Part shown: positions 37,601 through 51,285 of the stretch, one piece after another
How positions within the stretch are numbered: position 1 is the first letter of the stretch
How the letters are laid out: every line of letters starts with the position of its first letter
Origin: Dipteris shenzhenensis
Lineage: Eukaryota; Polypodiophyta; Polypodiopsida; Gleicheniales
Length of the DNA stretch: 64,000 bases
Strand: one strand, 5' to 3'
NCBI GenBank assembly: GCA_047967505.1
Contig: CM106539.1
The notes under the pieces: generated by a model
Database searches by the model: none
What the model was told of the DNA's origin: nothing
Seen by the model: only the letters and a program-made list of their open reading frames with translations
Program-made: the position numbers and the translations under genes

Positions 37601-40600
37601 CATATTTCTGAAGTCACCTTAGCAGAAGTCAAAGGCAGTCAGCTCACTCATATTGTTTATCTGCTTCATTTTTCAATTCATGGAGTTGGGGTTCTCTTTA
37701 GTGTTTTTCCTGGAAATGTCCTCAATATTTCTATGCTACTTTCACCTTTAACCTTGTCAAGGAAGGCTGATGTATATCTTTCCATCGAGATACTTGTGTA
37801 GGAGTTCCCAGACAGGCTATCTCTGGCAAAAGCTACCAATTCTCTGAATGATACTCATCAGCTTACACTACTTCATTAGCAAATTTTGGTCTTATAGCCG
37901 TGCTCTTTCTGTATCTTATAGCATGGCATATTGTCCTAGTCAGTCTGGTTGGGGGTAAGTGCAACTTTATATCTCCCACCTCTTAAAGGCTCTAGGTTTT
38001 ATACATCTTACATAGACATTGGGCTATTTGCAGTGCAAGAAATTCATATGAAGACTACTACAGCTTGTGTAATTCACTTTGACACCTTTGGATGCTCTGC
38101 TGCTGTGCAAACTATCTATTTCACATTGGATGTTTGTGAAAATTTTTAGTTCTGTAACAGCCAAGAACTTGGATTCCAACAATTTCCATACGAGCCTCTT
38201 CAAGAATTTTATAAGAATATCTAACATCTATTTGTGGCACATGTGGCACCTACATCAATCTTTCTACACTCGTGGTTGATTCTCGACCATGTGGCAAGTA
38301 TACCGTCATTAATGGCTGCTCCACCCCTTACAAGTTTTGCTTGAATGCTGTCTCAGTTAAAGCACTGATTTGGGACGAGCGAGTATGGTAAGCTTGTGTG
38401 GGATCTTTTTGTAGGAGCATGAGGTAGTCCCACATAGATTGCTAGATGGCCAATGTGATTTTGTCGTGGACCAATGCTTGAATAAGAAACTGCCTGGAGC
38501 ACTGGGTTCTTGGGATTAGCGCTTCCCATTGGATTGGATAACCAAAAGCCCTCATCCCTGAGCTCTATCCTCTAGATACTCTGACCCTGTATCCGGTAAG
38601 CAGGAGAGACCTCATCAATCTGGAGTGCGTGACCTCCCTCAGTCAACTAGGCCACCATCCCTGTAGTCCCTCTGAAGTCTCTGCATGCGGGTCATAATCC
38701 TGAGGACTTCCATCCAGATCCTCACTGCGTTGCGACAGCTCCAGAGGCAGTGAGGGATTGTCTCCAGAAATCCAGCAGAGCAGCAGTAGTGACACTGCTC
38801 CTCCACCTGCATCTGCTCCAACCACGGGCCTATGGGCAACCCTCCGTGGGCGGCCAGCCAAAAGAAGTAGGATATCTTCCTTGGCCACAAATTGGACCAT
38901 AGACGCGTCCAAAACCTGGAAGACCTCCTAGGGCGCCCTGTGGGCTACCCACTGCCTCTCCCTCGAAGGGATCCAAGTCGAAGAGTCCAATTGAAGCCTC
39001 TTGCCAATCCGAGTGGTATACGAAAAGAAAGGCACCTCATCCACCAGCTTGGCGAGGCCTCTCTTGAAGGGCAAAACCACTCTCCCGGAGCCCACTGGAC
39101 CTCCCTCAGGGGCCTACCTTCCCAGAGCCACCCATCCAGACTCCCGTCCAGCTCTCAGTGAGTGCCTGGAGTAGGCCGCCAGGTCCTAGAAGAAGCTAGG
39201 CTGCGTGCTGCCTCATTGAATCATCATCCTCAATGGGACACCAGTCCGAGAAAATTGACCTAACCATCTGTTGTCCATCCACACGCGGAGTCCCTCCCAC
39301 CAAGACTCGGGAATGGCTAGGTCAATCTTCCTCATCCGCTGCCCTGCCCCTCGCATATGCGCTATGGCTCCAAGCCTCGCCTCTGCCTCCATTTCATCTG
39401 CCAAAGGAACAGGCTGGGCTACTGTCCCACTGTGCCCATCCAATGTGTGTCGGTGTGCAAGCATACGTCCATCCTAATCCCTGATCTTCGGGTGCCAAAT
39501 GAGGGGCTGGTGCTCGAACTCCTCTCTGCAAACGGGGCTGAGCCTTGATGAGGCCCTCTGCTAATCTCTGCTAGACCCTATGGAGGCTCCTCATCACCCT
39601 TCCCCGTAAGGGGGGACTTTGAAAAGATCCATCTGTGTGAATGCTGCCACTGCCTCCCAGTGCATGGGGTGTTCGTGAGAGGCCCTCGCTGCAAGAGGAG
39701 CTTTCAGGGCTCTGCACTAGTTCTGAGACCGCAAGAGGACTCTACTTTGCATCTCTGGATCTATGATGCCCAAGCCTCCCAATGCTTGCGACATGATCAC
39801 CGTATGCCAGCCACTCGAGCTCTGGTATTCCTTGTGCCGTTTGATCTTGCCCAGAGGAAATTCCGAACCAAACATTGGAGCTTTCCAATGCACCCTCTGT
39901 GAAAACACCAATAGGAGGCAATGTACCCTACCGTGGCAAGGACTTGGTTTGCCACTAAGGCACGACCCGCTAGGGAGAGTTTGGTCGAGCTCCAGTGGAG
40001 AAACTTGCGCCGAACACTCTCGAGGACCAGGGCGATCTGCTGCTTTGCTGTAATATCAATACCCTACTTGGCATCCGAGGTACCTTGCTATGTGGCCCTA
40101 TGGAATCTAGTGGAAGTCAAAGGCACTCCCCCACTCTAGAATCTCCTGTGTCTCCTCCGAGCCTGTGAAAAAACCAATGGATTTTTTCGAGTTGATCCAT
40201 GCACCAGAGGGCTCGCAGTAAATAGCTAGGGCTCCCGTGACTCTCTCCAAGCTCGCTGTGGTGCCCTCTACGTACAAGGCTGTGTCATTTGCAAACTCTA
40301 AGTCTAGCATCTCTTCCTGTCTAATTGGGAGCCTCAACCCTGTGAGGCCTGCCACTTGCGATCTCAAGCAGTAGCCCAATGCCTTCGCCACAAAAAGGAA
40401 AAGAAAGGGAGCTAAGGGACAGCCCTGATGGATCGAGCGGGAGAGAGGAAAAGCCTCGGCCGTGTGTACACTGACAAGCATCTAACTAGAGCTTCCCACG
40501 TAAAGTGTAGAGACTCCTCTAGTCCATCTGTCTTAGAAACCCAACCTTTGCATAGTGCCCTCTAGGAAAGACCACTCCACCTTGTCGTAAGCCTTCTCAA

Positions 40601-43600
40601 AGTCCAAGAGAAGGATGGCGAAAGGTTGTGACCCTCCCCGGTCCAATCCACTTTCTCCCAGAACGTGAAAATGTTGTCCAGAATGCTGCGCTTCTGAACA
40701 AAGCTAGTCTGCATGTCATGGATGATGTTGGTGAGATGAGGCCGTAACCACAAACTCAAGACCTGGGCTAGGATCTTGTATGCTGTGTCAAGCAAGGTGA
40801 TCAGTCTCCATTGCCGAAAGTCTAACTTGTCTCTCCCTTCGGGATCAACAAATACACCCCGTGCTCAGGGACTGAGGAAGGAAGCCCGTGTCGAAGATCT
40901 CGTGGCAAGCTGAGCGAAAAGGGGTGGAGATGATCTCCCAGAAGTTTCGGAAGAAGGCTGGAGTCAAGCCATCTTCGCTAGGACACTTCTGGGTCGGGAG
41001 GCCTTGAGGGCTTCCCAGATCTCCTCATCCGTGAAAGGCTCCTCTAGACTCATGTGCACAACTCGCGAGACTACCGTCGGAACGTGGTCCCAAACTCTCT
41101 TGGGTTACAAGGCAAGCTGGAGTCATCCTCTTTGCCTGAAAGAGTTGGTTGTAGAAAACCGTGGTCAGCTCTAGAATCTCTTGTGGATTGGTTTGCATAA
41201 TGCCCTGTGGATTCTGTAAATGTTGCAACTGCGTGCGTGCCGATCGAGGTCCAGTGGTATGAAAGAACTGCTTCGTCATCCTGTCCCCCTGCTGTACCCA
41301 ACGGGCTCGGGTGGAGTGGTAGGAGAACTCAGCCTGCCCAACATCTGTGTCCTAGAGCCCAAGGCGCGCGCTCTCATATCTGTCACTAAGCCATTGGGAT
41401 CCTGCATCCTGCTCCCTAAGCCTCTCTATGGAGGTGAGGTCTCGTCGCAGTGCACGCTCGCGCTCCTCCATCTAAGGGCGTGGGACTACAACTCCTCACT
41501 ACTACTCTGAATTGCATCTGCCACCCACGAAGCCCAACCCTCGTGAGGTGCTGATTCTGACTGTTGCCAGATCTCTGCCATAACCAGTTAAATCTCCTCA
41601 TTCTGCAAGAGGTCCTCTGGAATGCGGTCCTCCTTTTGGGGAAGATCCCGACGGGGCTGCTCTAGGTAGAGGACTGCTAGAGAGTAGTCTGACATCGTGG
41701 TGCCTACTAGAATCCCTATAGAGCTGCCTCTGTGGAGTGCCCAGTCTTAACGTAGAAGCAATCCAATCTCTCAAGTAGTCCATGTCTCCTCTGGCCGAAT
41801 GAGAAACGGAGGCCGCCAAGTATCCTGCTGAACTTTGGCTCTCTCCACGGGTCTCTACCACTATCATGAAGATGAATTGCTCCCATGTGCTCCGCTCTGA
41901 AGCTGGCATCTCAGAAAAGGAGGCACCCCCTTGCTTGTCCTCCCCAAACTCCAGGTTGTTGAAGTCTCCCCCAACGATCTAGGAGTCAACATCTGGAGAC
42001 CTTAGAAGGCCGGACGGTGCTGTTTGCATGCCGGGGCATACACATTGAGGATTCCGATTCTGGACTCTCCCATCCTGACTCCATCCAAACTGCTCACCCG
42101 CCCTGGGATAAGCTCACCCTAATCATAGACCTTTGGAGCCACCGCCTAGGAGACTGAGATATAGACCCCTCCACTATGTCCTACAGCAGGAGACCATACC
42201 TCTGCGCCTCTCCCAGGAAGAATGTGATGGCGCGGTCGGATGTCTGATACTGAGAACATGTGCTCCTGTATCAAAAGGAAGTCCACTGCTCGCCCTACCA
42301 CTGCCCTCTGCAATTCGTGGCGAAGGGTCAGGTACTGTGGCTGGCCGTGGAGCCCGTGCAACTTCCAACTCACTATGGTCCAACTCATAAGGAAGGGGCA
42401 ACAGGAAACCAGGCTTGCATATGAGTGAGCACATGTTCTAGAAAAACTGCCTTTTGTGACTTTGAGGGGGGTTTGGAGGGCAAGTAGTCCGTGTCCATGC
42501 GACGGCGTACCAAGGTGGACACGGGCTCTATGCCAATCTTCCGCGCCCACTCTAACATGAAGGAGACATCCACTCCGAACATCTCGGCACACTTCTAGAG
42601 TGGCCAGTAATGTGCTGGATCAATCCTTGCCTCAGGCGGCAATCTGATAACCCCTACTGTGAAACCATAGATTGGCTTCTCCCGTGTGAAGCTCAATTGG
42701 AAGTTCACTTCAGCACCATGAGTGTGCCAAAGATCAAGTCCCAGTGGACCCATCCACTCGTCCATCATGCATGAGATATGATCCCCCATCATAGCATCGA
42801 ATACCCCTAGGGTCCACTTCTCCAACCCTGTGGAGGTGAATTGGAATCGCTAAACTGGATGTGTCTGGAAGCTCACTACGCTGATCAAACCCCCTTTTTG
42901 GGGCTGCAAGATCATGAGCGTCACCTCCAGTGGTAGAGGGTAGGAATCCGGGATCTCCAGGTAGTTTTAGTGTCCCAATCTCCAAAAGTCTCTTGGGAGA
43001 GGGTGCCCACACTGAAGTTTGGGAGCTACTGATCGGGAGGACAAGCCCTTTCCCTCTAAACCCCCCCCGGAATAAGATGGCTGAGAAGGAAAGGGGACAA
43101 ACCGTTGAGACAAGGAAGCGGAGGGGGATGCGATCGTGCCCTTGTCTACGGGAAGGGGAGGCGAGGCAGGATTGATAGGGGGGCTGAAGAATATGCTATG
43201 GAGGGGGAGGCTCGAATGGAGGGGGGGTGGGGGGGGGGGGCAAGGAGGCGGGTAGTGAGGATGACCATGGCAGGAGTGACAAGGGGGGGAGGAGGGGGAG
43301 GGGGGAGCTCGAGAGGAGGGGGAGGGTTCGGATGGGGAGGGGGGTGAAAAGGGACAGTCACATACCCGCCCTGCTGATCAGGCACACCTGGGCTCTGAGT
43401 CCCCTTCTCCTCAGCCACTGCCTGGCTACCCTTTGTAGCTTCTGCCATCGCAACGTCAGGAGCTCCGGAGGCATGTTGCTGACGCAAGGGTGACTGTTTC
43501 TTTTTTCCTACCTGGGTCCATTCTCCCTCTGAAGGTGTCTCCCATGGGGTCTTGTCTAGAGGGGTGCTGCCCTGCTCACTCTGCCTATCTTGCGGGGATG

Positions 43601-46600
43601 GGGGTGGAGGAGTCAGTCCCGGACCACGAGGGCACTTTCGGGCTAGATGGTCCATCTGCCTGCAACGAAAACACTGTCCTGGTAGGCCGGAGATCTCTAC
43701 TCTCTAACGAAGGATACCCGCTCAAGGGTCTCGAGGAGGATGAGCTTTGGGAGGGACTCTAGGCTCTCTACCACATTTCTAATCCTGGGTACCCCGTCGT
43801 CTGCTACCACTGAAGCTGTCGAATTTGGCGGGGAATCCAACACCGTGCCAAACGCTCCCGCCAATGGAGGGAAGGATGGCTCTGTATTACTTTGGAAGCC
43901 CTGGGAAGCGGAGCATCACTGGGAATCGAGGAACATGGTGTGTCATGTCCATGGCCTCCACTGTGAAGCCATGGGACCAAGGGAAAAGGCAACCAGATGC
44001 GGGCCAAGGAAGATGGGGCTCTACTCCACAATTGGCAAGGCGGTAGCAGGAGAGCTCAGTTGGATGAGGAAGACGCCTCTTTCGTAGATGGTGACCTCCT
44101 GGATGCAGTCTCTTTCTAGTGTCAAGCCTGCCTAGATTGGACCTAGATCCAATCTCTCACCTATCTCCTTGTGGGAGTGAGGCCCACAATTCTGCCCACG
44201 ACTGTCTTGTCCTGAAGTGACTGGACTGGATGCTGCATCTATTGCTTATCTGCTGGAGAAAGGATAATCTTGATGGCTTTGGGATTCGAAGGTGCTGCCA
44301 TTTGAGCCCTTCTGGCCAGACAAATGTCACCACCAAGCTTACTTTCTCTGAGGCATAGGCTAATTAACCTGAAGCTGCTCGGGACGAAGAAGAGGGGTGG
44401 AAAAAGTGGAAAAGAAGAAAGCTTAAAAGACGGTCAAGAAGCAAGGGTGGCAGGCAGGAAATGGCGTAGGAGAGGAGGAAGAAAACGAAGGATGGGGGGA
44501 GACAAGACGACAGGGGAGGAAGGAGCAGAGGTGGAGGGGGTAGAGGCAGGAAGGAAGCAGGGCGGGGGGCAGTGGATGGAGAAGGAGCGGGGGTGAAGGA
44601 AAAAGGCGCGGGGGTGGAGGAGAAGGCGCGGACGGGGGGCGGAGGGCAGCCGGGGGAGGAGTGGGGGAGGAGGAGAGATGATAGATCGCGGGGGTGGAGG
44701 CGGCGGCGTAGGGGGACAAGAAGAGGCGCGGTAGGGGAAGGAGGTGCAGGGGGCGGGTGAGGAGGAGGTGCGGGGGGGCAGAAGGAGATAAGAGGGGGAC
44801 ATGAAGAGGCGCGGGGGAGTGGAGCAGTGCAACGGGAGGAGTTGCAAGGGGGCGGGCAAGGAGCGATGAGGGAGGCGGAGGCGGGCTGGAGGGGAGGCTA
44901 GGCAGGGAGAAGCAGCTTCGGGAGCAGGGGCAGCAGCTCACTCAAAATCGAGGTGCCTATGATCTAGGCCACCCTCTTTCCCACTCTCCGTGAGCAGCTT
45001 ATTAATGTGGGTGAGATTGTATCAAATACACAGGTCGTTTCCATGACACGTGATAGGCTCCCTAGCTCATTCCAGGCATTTGCTATGACATTGAGGTTAG
45101 TAACTATGGGTAATCCCAACACTATTCCTTTGACCAGCTTGTTTCCCTACTCCTCTAGAGGGAACAGAGTCGTCAATATCTGGATGCTTCTATTCTTGCA
45201 AATCAAGCCTTTACTACGGATCACAGGGGCAAAGGCAAAGGGGGGGAAAATTACAGCAAGCCCAAACCTTTATCTGGCACCTCATCCTCTTCTTCCCTTG
45301 CTGATGAGAAGAACTTGCAGTCACAAATGCACCAGCTGCCCATGAGCACACCCATGAGGTAGCACATTTTTCTCATGATAAGTGGGCATTTGTTGTGACA
45401 TGCCATTATAATCCGTCATTGGATGCTTTAGCCTTATCACTTTGAAATTCTAATTGTGACTGGTATTTTAAATAAGGGGCTTTAAAGCACACAACATCCC
45501 GTAGAAATTTATTTCAGACATTGAGTGATGCTCCAAAGGGGGGCATTGTGCAAACAATGCCTCTTATCATATAAAGAAATTGGACTTGGACAGGTTGAGG
45601 TTATCTTTGTGTCAGGGAATATAGTCACTTTCTAGAAGTGTTATTTGTTCTCAATATCAAAGCCAATCTGGTTACGACAGCAGGAGAAAGATCATGAGAA
45701 CGCCGCAACACCATACATAAAATTTCACCTTTTACCAAAGCTTTTCTATCATGTCTCAAGAATCACTTAGACAACCTGTATTGACTCATTGTAGTTGCCT
45801 AATGAACCTTGTCCATGACCCAAAAGAGTCAGACGCTACCTATTGCAGTTTAATGCCTTGTTCCTTCATTCCAGTCACCACTTCTATTTATGCCTTTGCT
45901 CCAATCAATGATGCTGATTTCTTCCTAGTCTACTTTACATTTTAGTTATGAGATCCTTTCTTCTTCTGATATGTATCTTCATTTAGTTTCTTGAATAAGG
46001 AAACTACCTGGCATATTCATCAGTCGAAAGAACACCTTGATCCATTGCATGCAAGCCAATTGATGAGTAAAAAAGACTTTGTCATTAGTGTTGGATTTCT
46101 CTTAATGGAGGGAAAGGGGCAACCAATTGACGCAACTCCTACACGGAGTCTGCTACCAACATCATCTTCCCCAAGCCATGTTTCAGGAGCGAAACCACAG
46201 AAAGCATCATCTCGAACTCACCACCTAACCATGGAGCAAGTTGCTCCCGCCTAAGCACCGGAGGTCATAGGGAAGACACGCAGCCCGACCCTAGGTTAGT
46301 AGACCTCAAGCGCCATCCAAGAGGGATGTACCGGCGTCCCCTATGCCAAATATATAGCACAATCCACAACTATAATTGACATCTAGGTCCTATTCCCTTC
46401 TAGACCTCCATCCAAATACATCACTCTAGATAGGATTATTGTTCCTAACCTCCTGATTCCTCCTAGTAGAGTCTCTCCGACCCACTAGTGAGTCCTAGCT
46501 AACCAGAGTTAACTAGGGACATATGATTCTTGCCCCGTTAAATTATTTAAGTTCTCCAAAATAAAGCCAAAGAAGCTCTTCTTTTAAGTCGGTCCCTCTT

Positions 46601-49600
46601 CCAAGTTGAATCTTCATGTGGCCTATCTTTCATTTTATATAATACTAAGTACTAACCTATTACTGAATTGTTTTTAGTCTTTCATCTAGAATCTTTTCAG
46701 GTTCTTGTGGAACATAGGTCAAATCCTCCGACTCTATCAGTTCTTTAGGAGATACTAGAATATCTCCATCTCCCACTTTCTCCTTGAATCTGCTCACAAA
46801 CAATGACATTGGAAGGGAGTTCCAACTTATAAGCTGCAGCATTGAATGATGCAAAAAGGACTACAATACTTGTGGGAGATATTTGGATACTCAAAGTCTT
46901 AGGATCTTTTGGAATTCTAAGATACACCTACATATCTTCCTTGAGAATCCTAGGGGGATGTTTTTGATCCGCATAAAACTTTGGTTGATCTTGGGCACTT
47001 TTTATGGAATCTTAAGCTTGTGCTAGCTTTTTCGCAGATCTATGTGCTTCTTGCTTAACCAAGAGATGCATGAAGAGACAAGCATGAAACAGTTGCCACT
47101 GTCGACACACATGTGTCATAACAAGCTGCCCAGTCACTGTTCGTGAATGTTCGCGAAACCAGTGGAGATTGATCACCATAGAACAGTCCCAAATTCTATG
47201 TGGCCAACCCGTTCCACTGCTTGCCAATGTTGTGTGTGGGGCTTTTGCATGTACTTGCTTAATTAGGAAACAGCATATATTGCAGATCAGGCCTGGTATA
47301 GCTAAACAAGGCAGCTCACAGCCTGCTATTAAAGAGTGGCATCAAATGGGCACTCCCATCGTTGAAGGAGAAACCCAGGTTCCAATGGAGTGGAAACCAG
47401 CTTAAATCCTTGAATTGGAAGCGCTCCAAGAGCTATCCAATATATTTGGATTCAGTCATGATTATGCCCCCCTCAACATTAGCAAAGTGGATGCCCAAAT
47501 AGTACTTGTAACCTGTCCATATCTGACATTGCAAATGATTTCGGCAAATCAGCTTTGAAATCTACAATTTTATGTGTATCGTGCCCAATAATAAGCATGT
47601 CATCCACATAGAATGTGTTTGTGACATACCATGTCCGCAGTGCCCGCTTCAAACCATAGAGGGTCTTTTTCAGCCGGCATACCTGACTTTCAGAAATTGC
47701 AACCTCAAATCCTGGAGTTTGGGTGACATAGACCTCTTCCAATAAATCCCCATGAAGAAAAGCATTCTTAATGTCATGCTAGTGTACTCCCGATGTCTGT
47801 TGGGATGGAAGAGCAATAACGCACCAAATGGTCGATATGCATGAAATGGGAGCAAATGTCTCCTAAAAGGCAATGCTATGTTGCTGGGCATAGTCTTTTG
47901 CAACGAGGGGGCCTTTGTAATGGCGAACATTGCCATCAACTTTGTGTTTCAATTTGTAAACCCACTTAGTGCCTATGACACGCTTGCCGGCACGCATGTC
48001 ACAACTCCAAGTGCTATTAGCATAAATGGAATCAAGTTCAGTTCTCATGGCCTGCATCAATTCATTACTTACAAATGCATCTCGATGACAGAGAGGTTTC
48101 TCATTACAGGCAGTGGCAATCAATGCAACATCAAATATATTGCAAAGAGTCTGTCTTTGTGCACCTTTGGTGCAGGCAACCAACCTTTTGCTGTGTAATG
48201 ACAGCCCTCTCCTCTTAAACTGCCTGATCAATTGCAGATGCATCATGTGGCTGCAAATCAGGCTGAGCATGTGGAACCTGATGCTACTAGAAGCATGTGG
48301 AGTTCGACCCTGCAAAAACTGAACTGAATCTGCAATAGACTGAAAGAGGAGCAAGGTATCGAACACATCTGCGGCATCCACATTAGGCTGTCTTTTGCAG
48401 TCCAGCCAAGGTAAGGCTGCGTGTTCAGCAAAAATAACATCCTTGCTGACAATAACCTTCCTTGTAGTGGGTTGAAACAACCTGTAACCTTGCTTTGAGT
48501 TGTAGCCTATGAAGATGCATTTGACAGCCTTATCTTGCAATTTATGCCTCAGCTAAGAGGGAGTATGAGAAAATCCCAAAGATCCAAACATCCTCATGTG
48601 AGAAAGCACCATCTTACAACCTGTCCATGCCTCATTAGGTGTAATTGTTATCAATGCCTGAGTAGGTGCCTGATTCAGCACATAGTTTGCACACATGAGA
48701 GCATCTGCCCAAATTTTATTAGGCAAAGACTTGCCCTTGAGCATACACCTTGCTATTTTCATTAAGGACCGGTTCTTCCATTCTGCAACAATTCTGTTGT
48801 GGGGTGTAAGGACTTGGAGTGCATTGATGAATGATGCCCTGAGCTGCCAAAAAATCAGCAAACTCTACTCAACTCCCCTATCTGTTTGGAGAGTCGGAGT
48901 TTACATCCACTTTGATTTTCGGATATGGCTAAAAAGGTGTTGATGATGTGGCTTTTACTAAGGTCTTGTAGACCTTAGATGATGTGGCGATTTCTTGTCT
49001 GCAAACGATAGAGGACGCGCTCTGTCAGAGAAATGCGACGCGATACCAATGTTGCATCGACCGGTGCTTTATAGAGAAGTCATTTGTAGACAAGAAATCA
49101 CCATGTCATCTAAGGTCTACAAGACCTTAGTAAAAGCCACATCATCAACACCTTTTCTGACCCTTTCCTCGGCCTCACGTTCTTCCGTTTGACTAAGCCT
49201 ATAAGGGGGTTTACAAATAGGGGTAGATCCAGGAATTAAATCTATTTTATGATCTACCTCTTGAATCATGCAAAAAAATCAGACTTGGCCTTGAGAACAG
49301 ACCCACGTGTGTCTGGTGTAGTCATCTACAAAAGTGACATAATAATATAATAATAGAAACCCCCAAGAGTTGTTGTCTGTATTGGACCACAAACATCAGT
49401 GTGCACTGAGTGCAATTTGTTGGATGCACCAAGGGTCCCATCTTTTGGAAATGAGAACCTATGCATTTTTTCCAACAAGCAGCCCTCACAAATGTGCTGT
49501 TTAAGCGCATGCATTTTTGAAAGATCCAAAACCATTTCCTGTGAATGCATTTTGACCAGAAGACTTTTATAATTGAGGTGCCCCAACCTTTCATGCCATA

Positions 49601-50796
49601 AGCATGTCTGAAATTACAGATTCAGCAGCATAGGCAAGTGCATTAGCTTCAATAGCTGGCTGTTTTTCATTTGCATCTAGTTGATACATCCCACTAGAAA
49701 ATGCCCAATAAGTACAATGCAGTTATCATGCTAATTGTCTTAAACGGCACAACTATAACCATCAAAGACAACCCTGAAGTCATTGGTAGAAATGGCTGAA
49801 ATGGAAACTGGATTTTTCTTGATGCCTAAATCAACTTGGTGATCTCCTGGATGAAGTTATCTCAATGATTTTCATTCCAAGGTTTGAATAACGTGTAAAA
49901 AGCATATTTCCTGTTTTAGCACGGCTATAAATTCCATAATTTCCTTCCCTGTGGCCTTAATGTTGTGTAGCATTTTGAGCTGCTGCGGATGAATTTTTCT
50001 TTTTTCTTTTTTCTAGGTACCAACTGGACTTTTTTTGGGTTTTGTGTACTGGTGTCATGGATTTGTGTCATGCCATTACATGCTGTTAGAAAGAGTTTTC
50101 GAAAAACAGAGGTGCTATTAAATGTTTTTGAGGTGACTGTAGAAATTAAAATGATAAGGCTTGCCATATTAACCCACTTTTTTGGCCATATCTCTTGATT
50201 TCTAAGATGCATATCCTCTTTGAAACTCTTCACTCATGGTACCAATGGGATGTGCATTTGTTCCACCTGTCTTTATTGTTGACAGGTTTGCACAATTTCA
50301 CTATGCTGTTCCTAGAGTTTTTTTGTGCATACCTGAATTGTAGGGGATGATGGAGAAATGGGATGCTTTGTGGGCATAACATACAATGTCTACACAATGT
50401 AGTTGTTTAGGTTAGCCCACTTTTTTTATTGCATCATGCTGCAGTCCACAATTAATTATTTATGTTTTTATTTACAAGTATAGGTCCTGATTCTCTTTGG
50501 TGCTGTTGCCCAATATATCCCTCTCCCCCCCCTCCCAAGTACCTACAACACCAACACCCTCTTCACCACCTGCTTCGCTTTGCTTTGATTAAAATCTCTA
50601 TATTCTTAGGTTTGTGTAGAATAACTTCTTTGAATTATGATAGGTCGCACTGCTAGGAAGGCTTCATCACAGGAATCTGGTCAATCTTGTGGGCTATTGC
50701 GCTGAAAAAGGTCATCGAATACTGATCTATGAGTTCATGAGTAATGGGAGCTTGGCAGAATTGTTATATGGTATGTTCTCCAACAGCACTCCTTGG

Positions 50797-50837
<41 letters not shown>

Positions 50838-51239
50838 TTAAAATCAGGCACTTGTTTCCTTTATTCATCCTTACTTAAGATTATATAGATAGGGTTTGCG
50901 ACTTGCAGACAGAACTCTAGATAGGATAAAGCCAAGAGTCTTTGCCACATGGGTATTTTTACTGGCAAAAATCAGGCTGTGTGTTGGTTCGATCGTGATG
51001 GCTTGGAGTTTCATTATATTGCTTAAAGCTTGCTCAGTTTTTTGAAGCTTGATTTGTGCTAACTTATGTACTTACATTCCCAAGGACTTTAATGGTTTAC
51101 AAATTTTGCTAACTAGTGTCTTAGCTTAATGTCCCCGAGCTTACTTTGGATTTCGTACACTTCAAGGATTAGAACCCTGTTTGAAAGCAACACACAGCTG
51201 TTCTGTTTATGTTCTCTCTCTCTCTCTCTCTCTCTCTCG

Positions 51240-51285
<46 letters not shown>

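Larger units (their letters stand above)
38640..44990 (-). mobile_element. Near-full-length LINE (about 6.3 kb), decayed
   Basis: On the minus strand the order is C-rich 5' region (44940-44420), ORF1 (about 44320-42600), endonuclease (42590-41600), RT (about 41300-40100) and a zf-RVT C-terminus (38890-38640). This is the standard two-ORF plant L1 layout. It is richer in GC than the flanking intron. Frameshifts and stops occur throughout. I find no poly(A) tail at the low-coordinate end, so the 3' end may be truncated. It lies antisense in intron 2. Confidence 0.85.
47479..49850 (-). pseudogene. Ty1/copia pol relic (pre-integrase to RT)
   Basis: From 49850 downwards on the minus strand: [26 protein letters not shown] and [14 protein letters not shown] (pre-integrase), [15 protein letters not shown] (integrase), an interruption at 48925-49265, then [40 protein letters not shown], and RT with [14 protein letters not shown] and [10 protein letters not shown] (47630-47560). 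It stops in RT. The RT is deleted between the Lys-rich start and the YVDD motif only partly, with frameshifts. Same family as the copy at 13680. Confidence 0.83.

Noticed and set aside
42133-44596. Plus-strand ORFs through the LINE
   Set aside because: They are antisense shadows of LINE ORF1 and endonuclease.
44423-44941. 172-codon Pro/Ser-rich minus-strand ORF
   Set aside because: Produced by the C-rich composition of the LINE 5' region; no domain.
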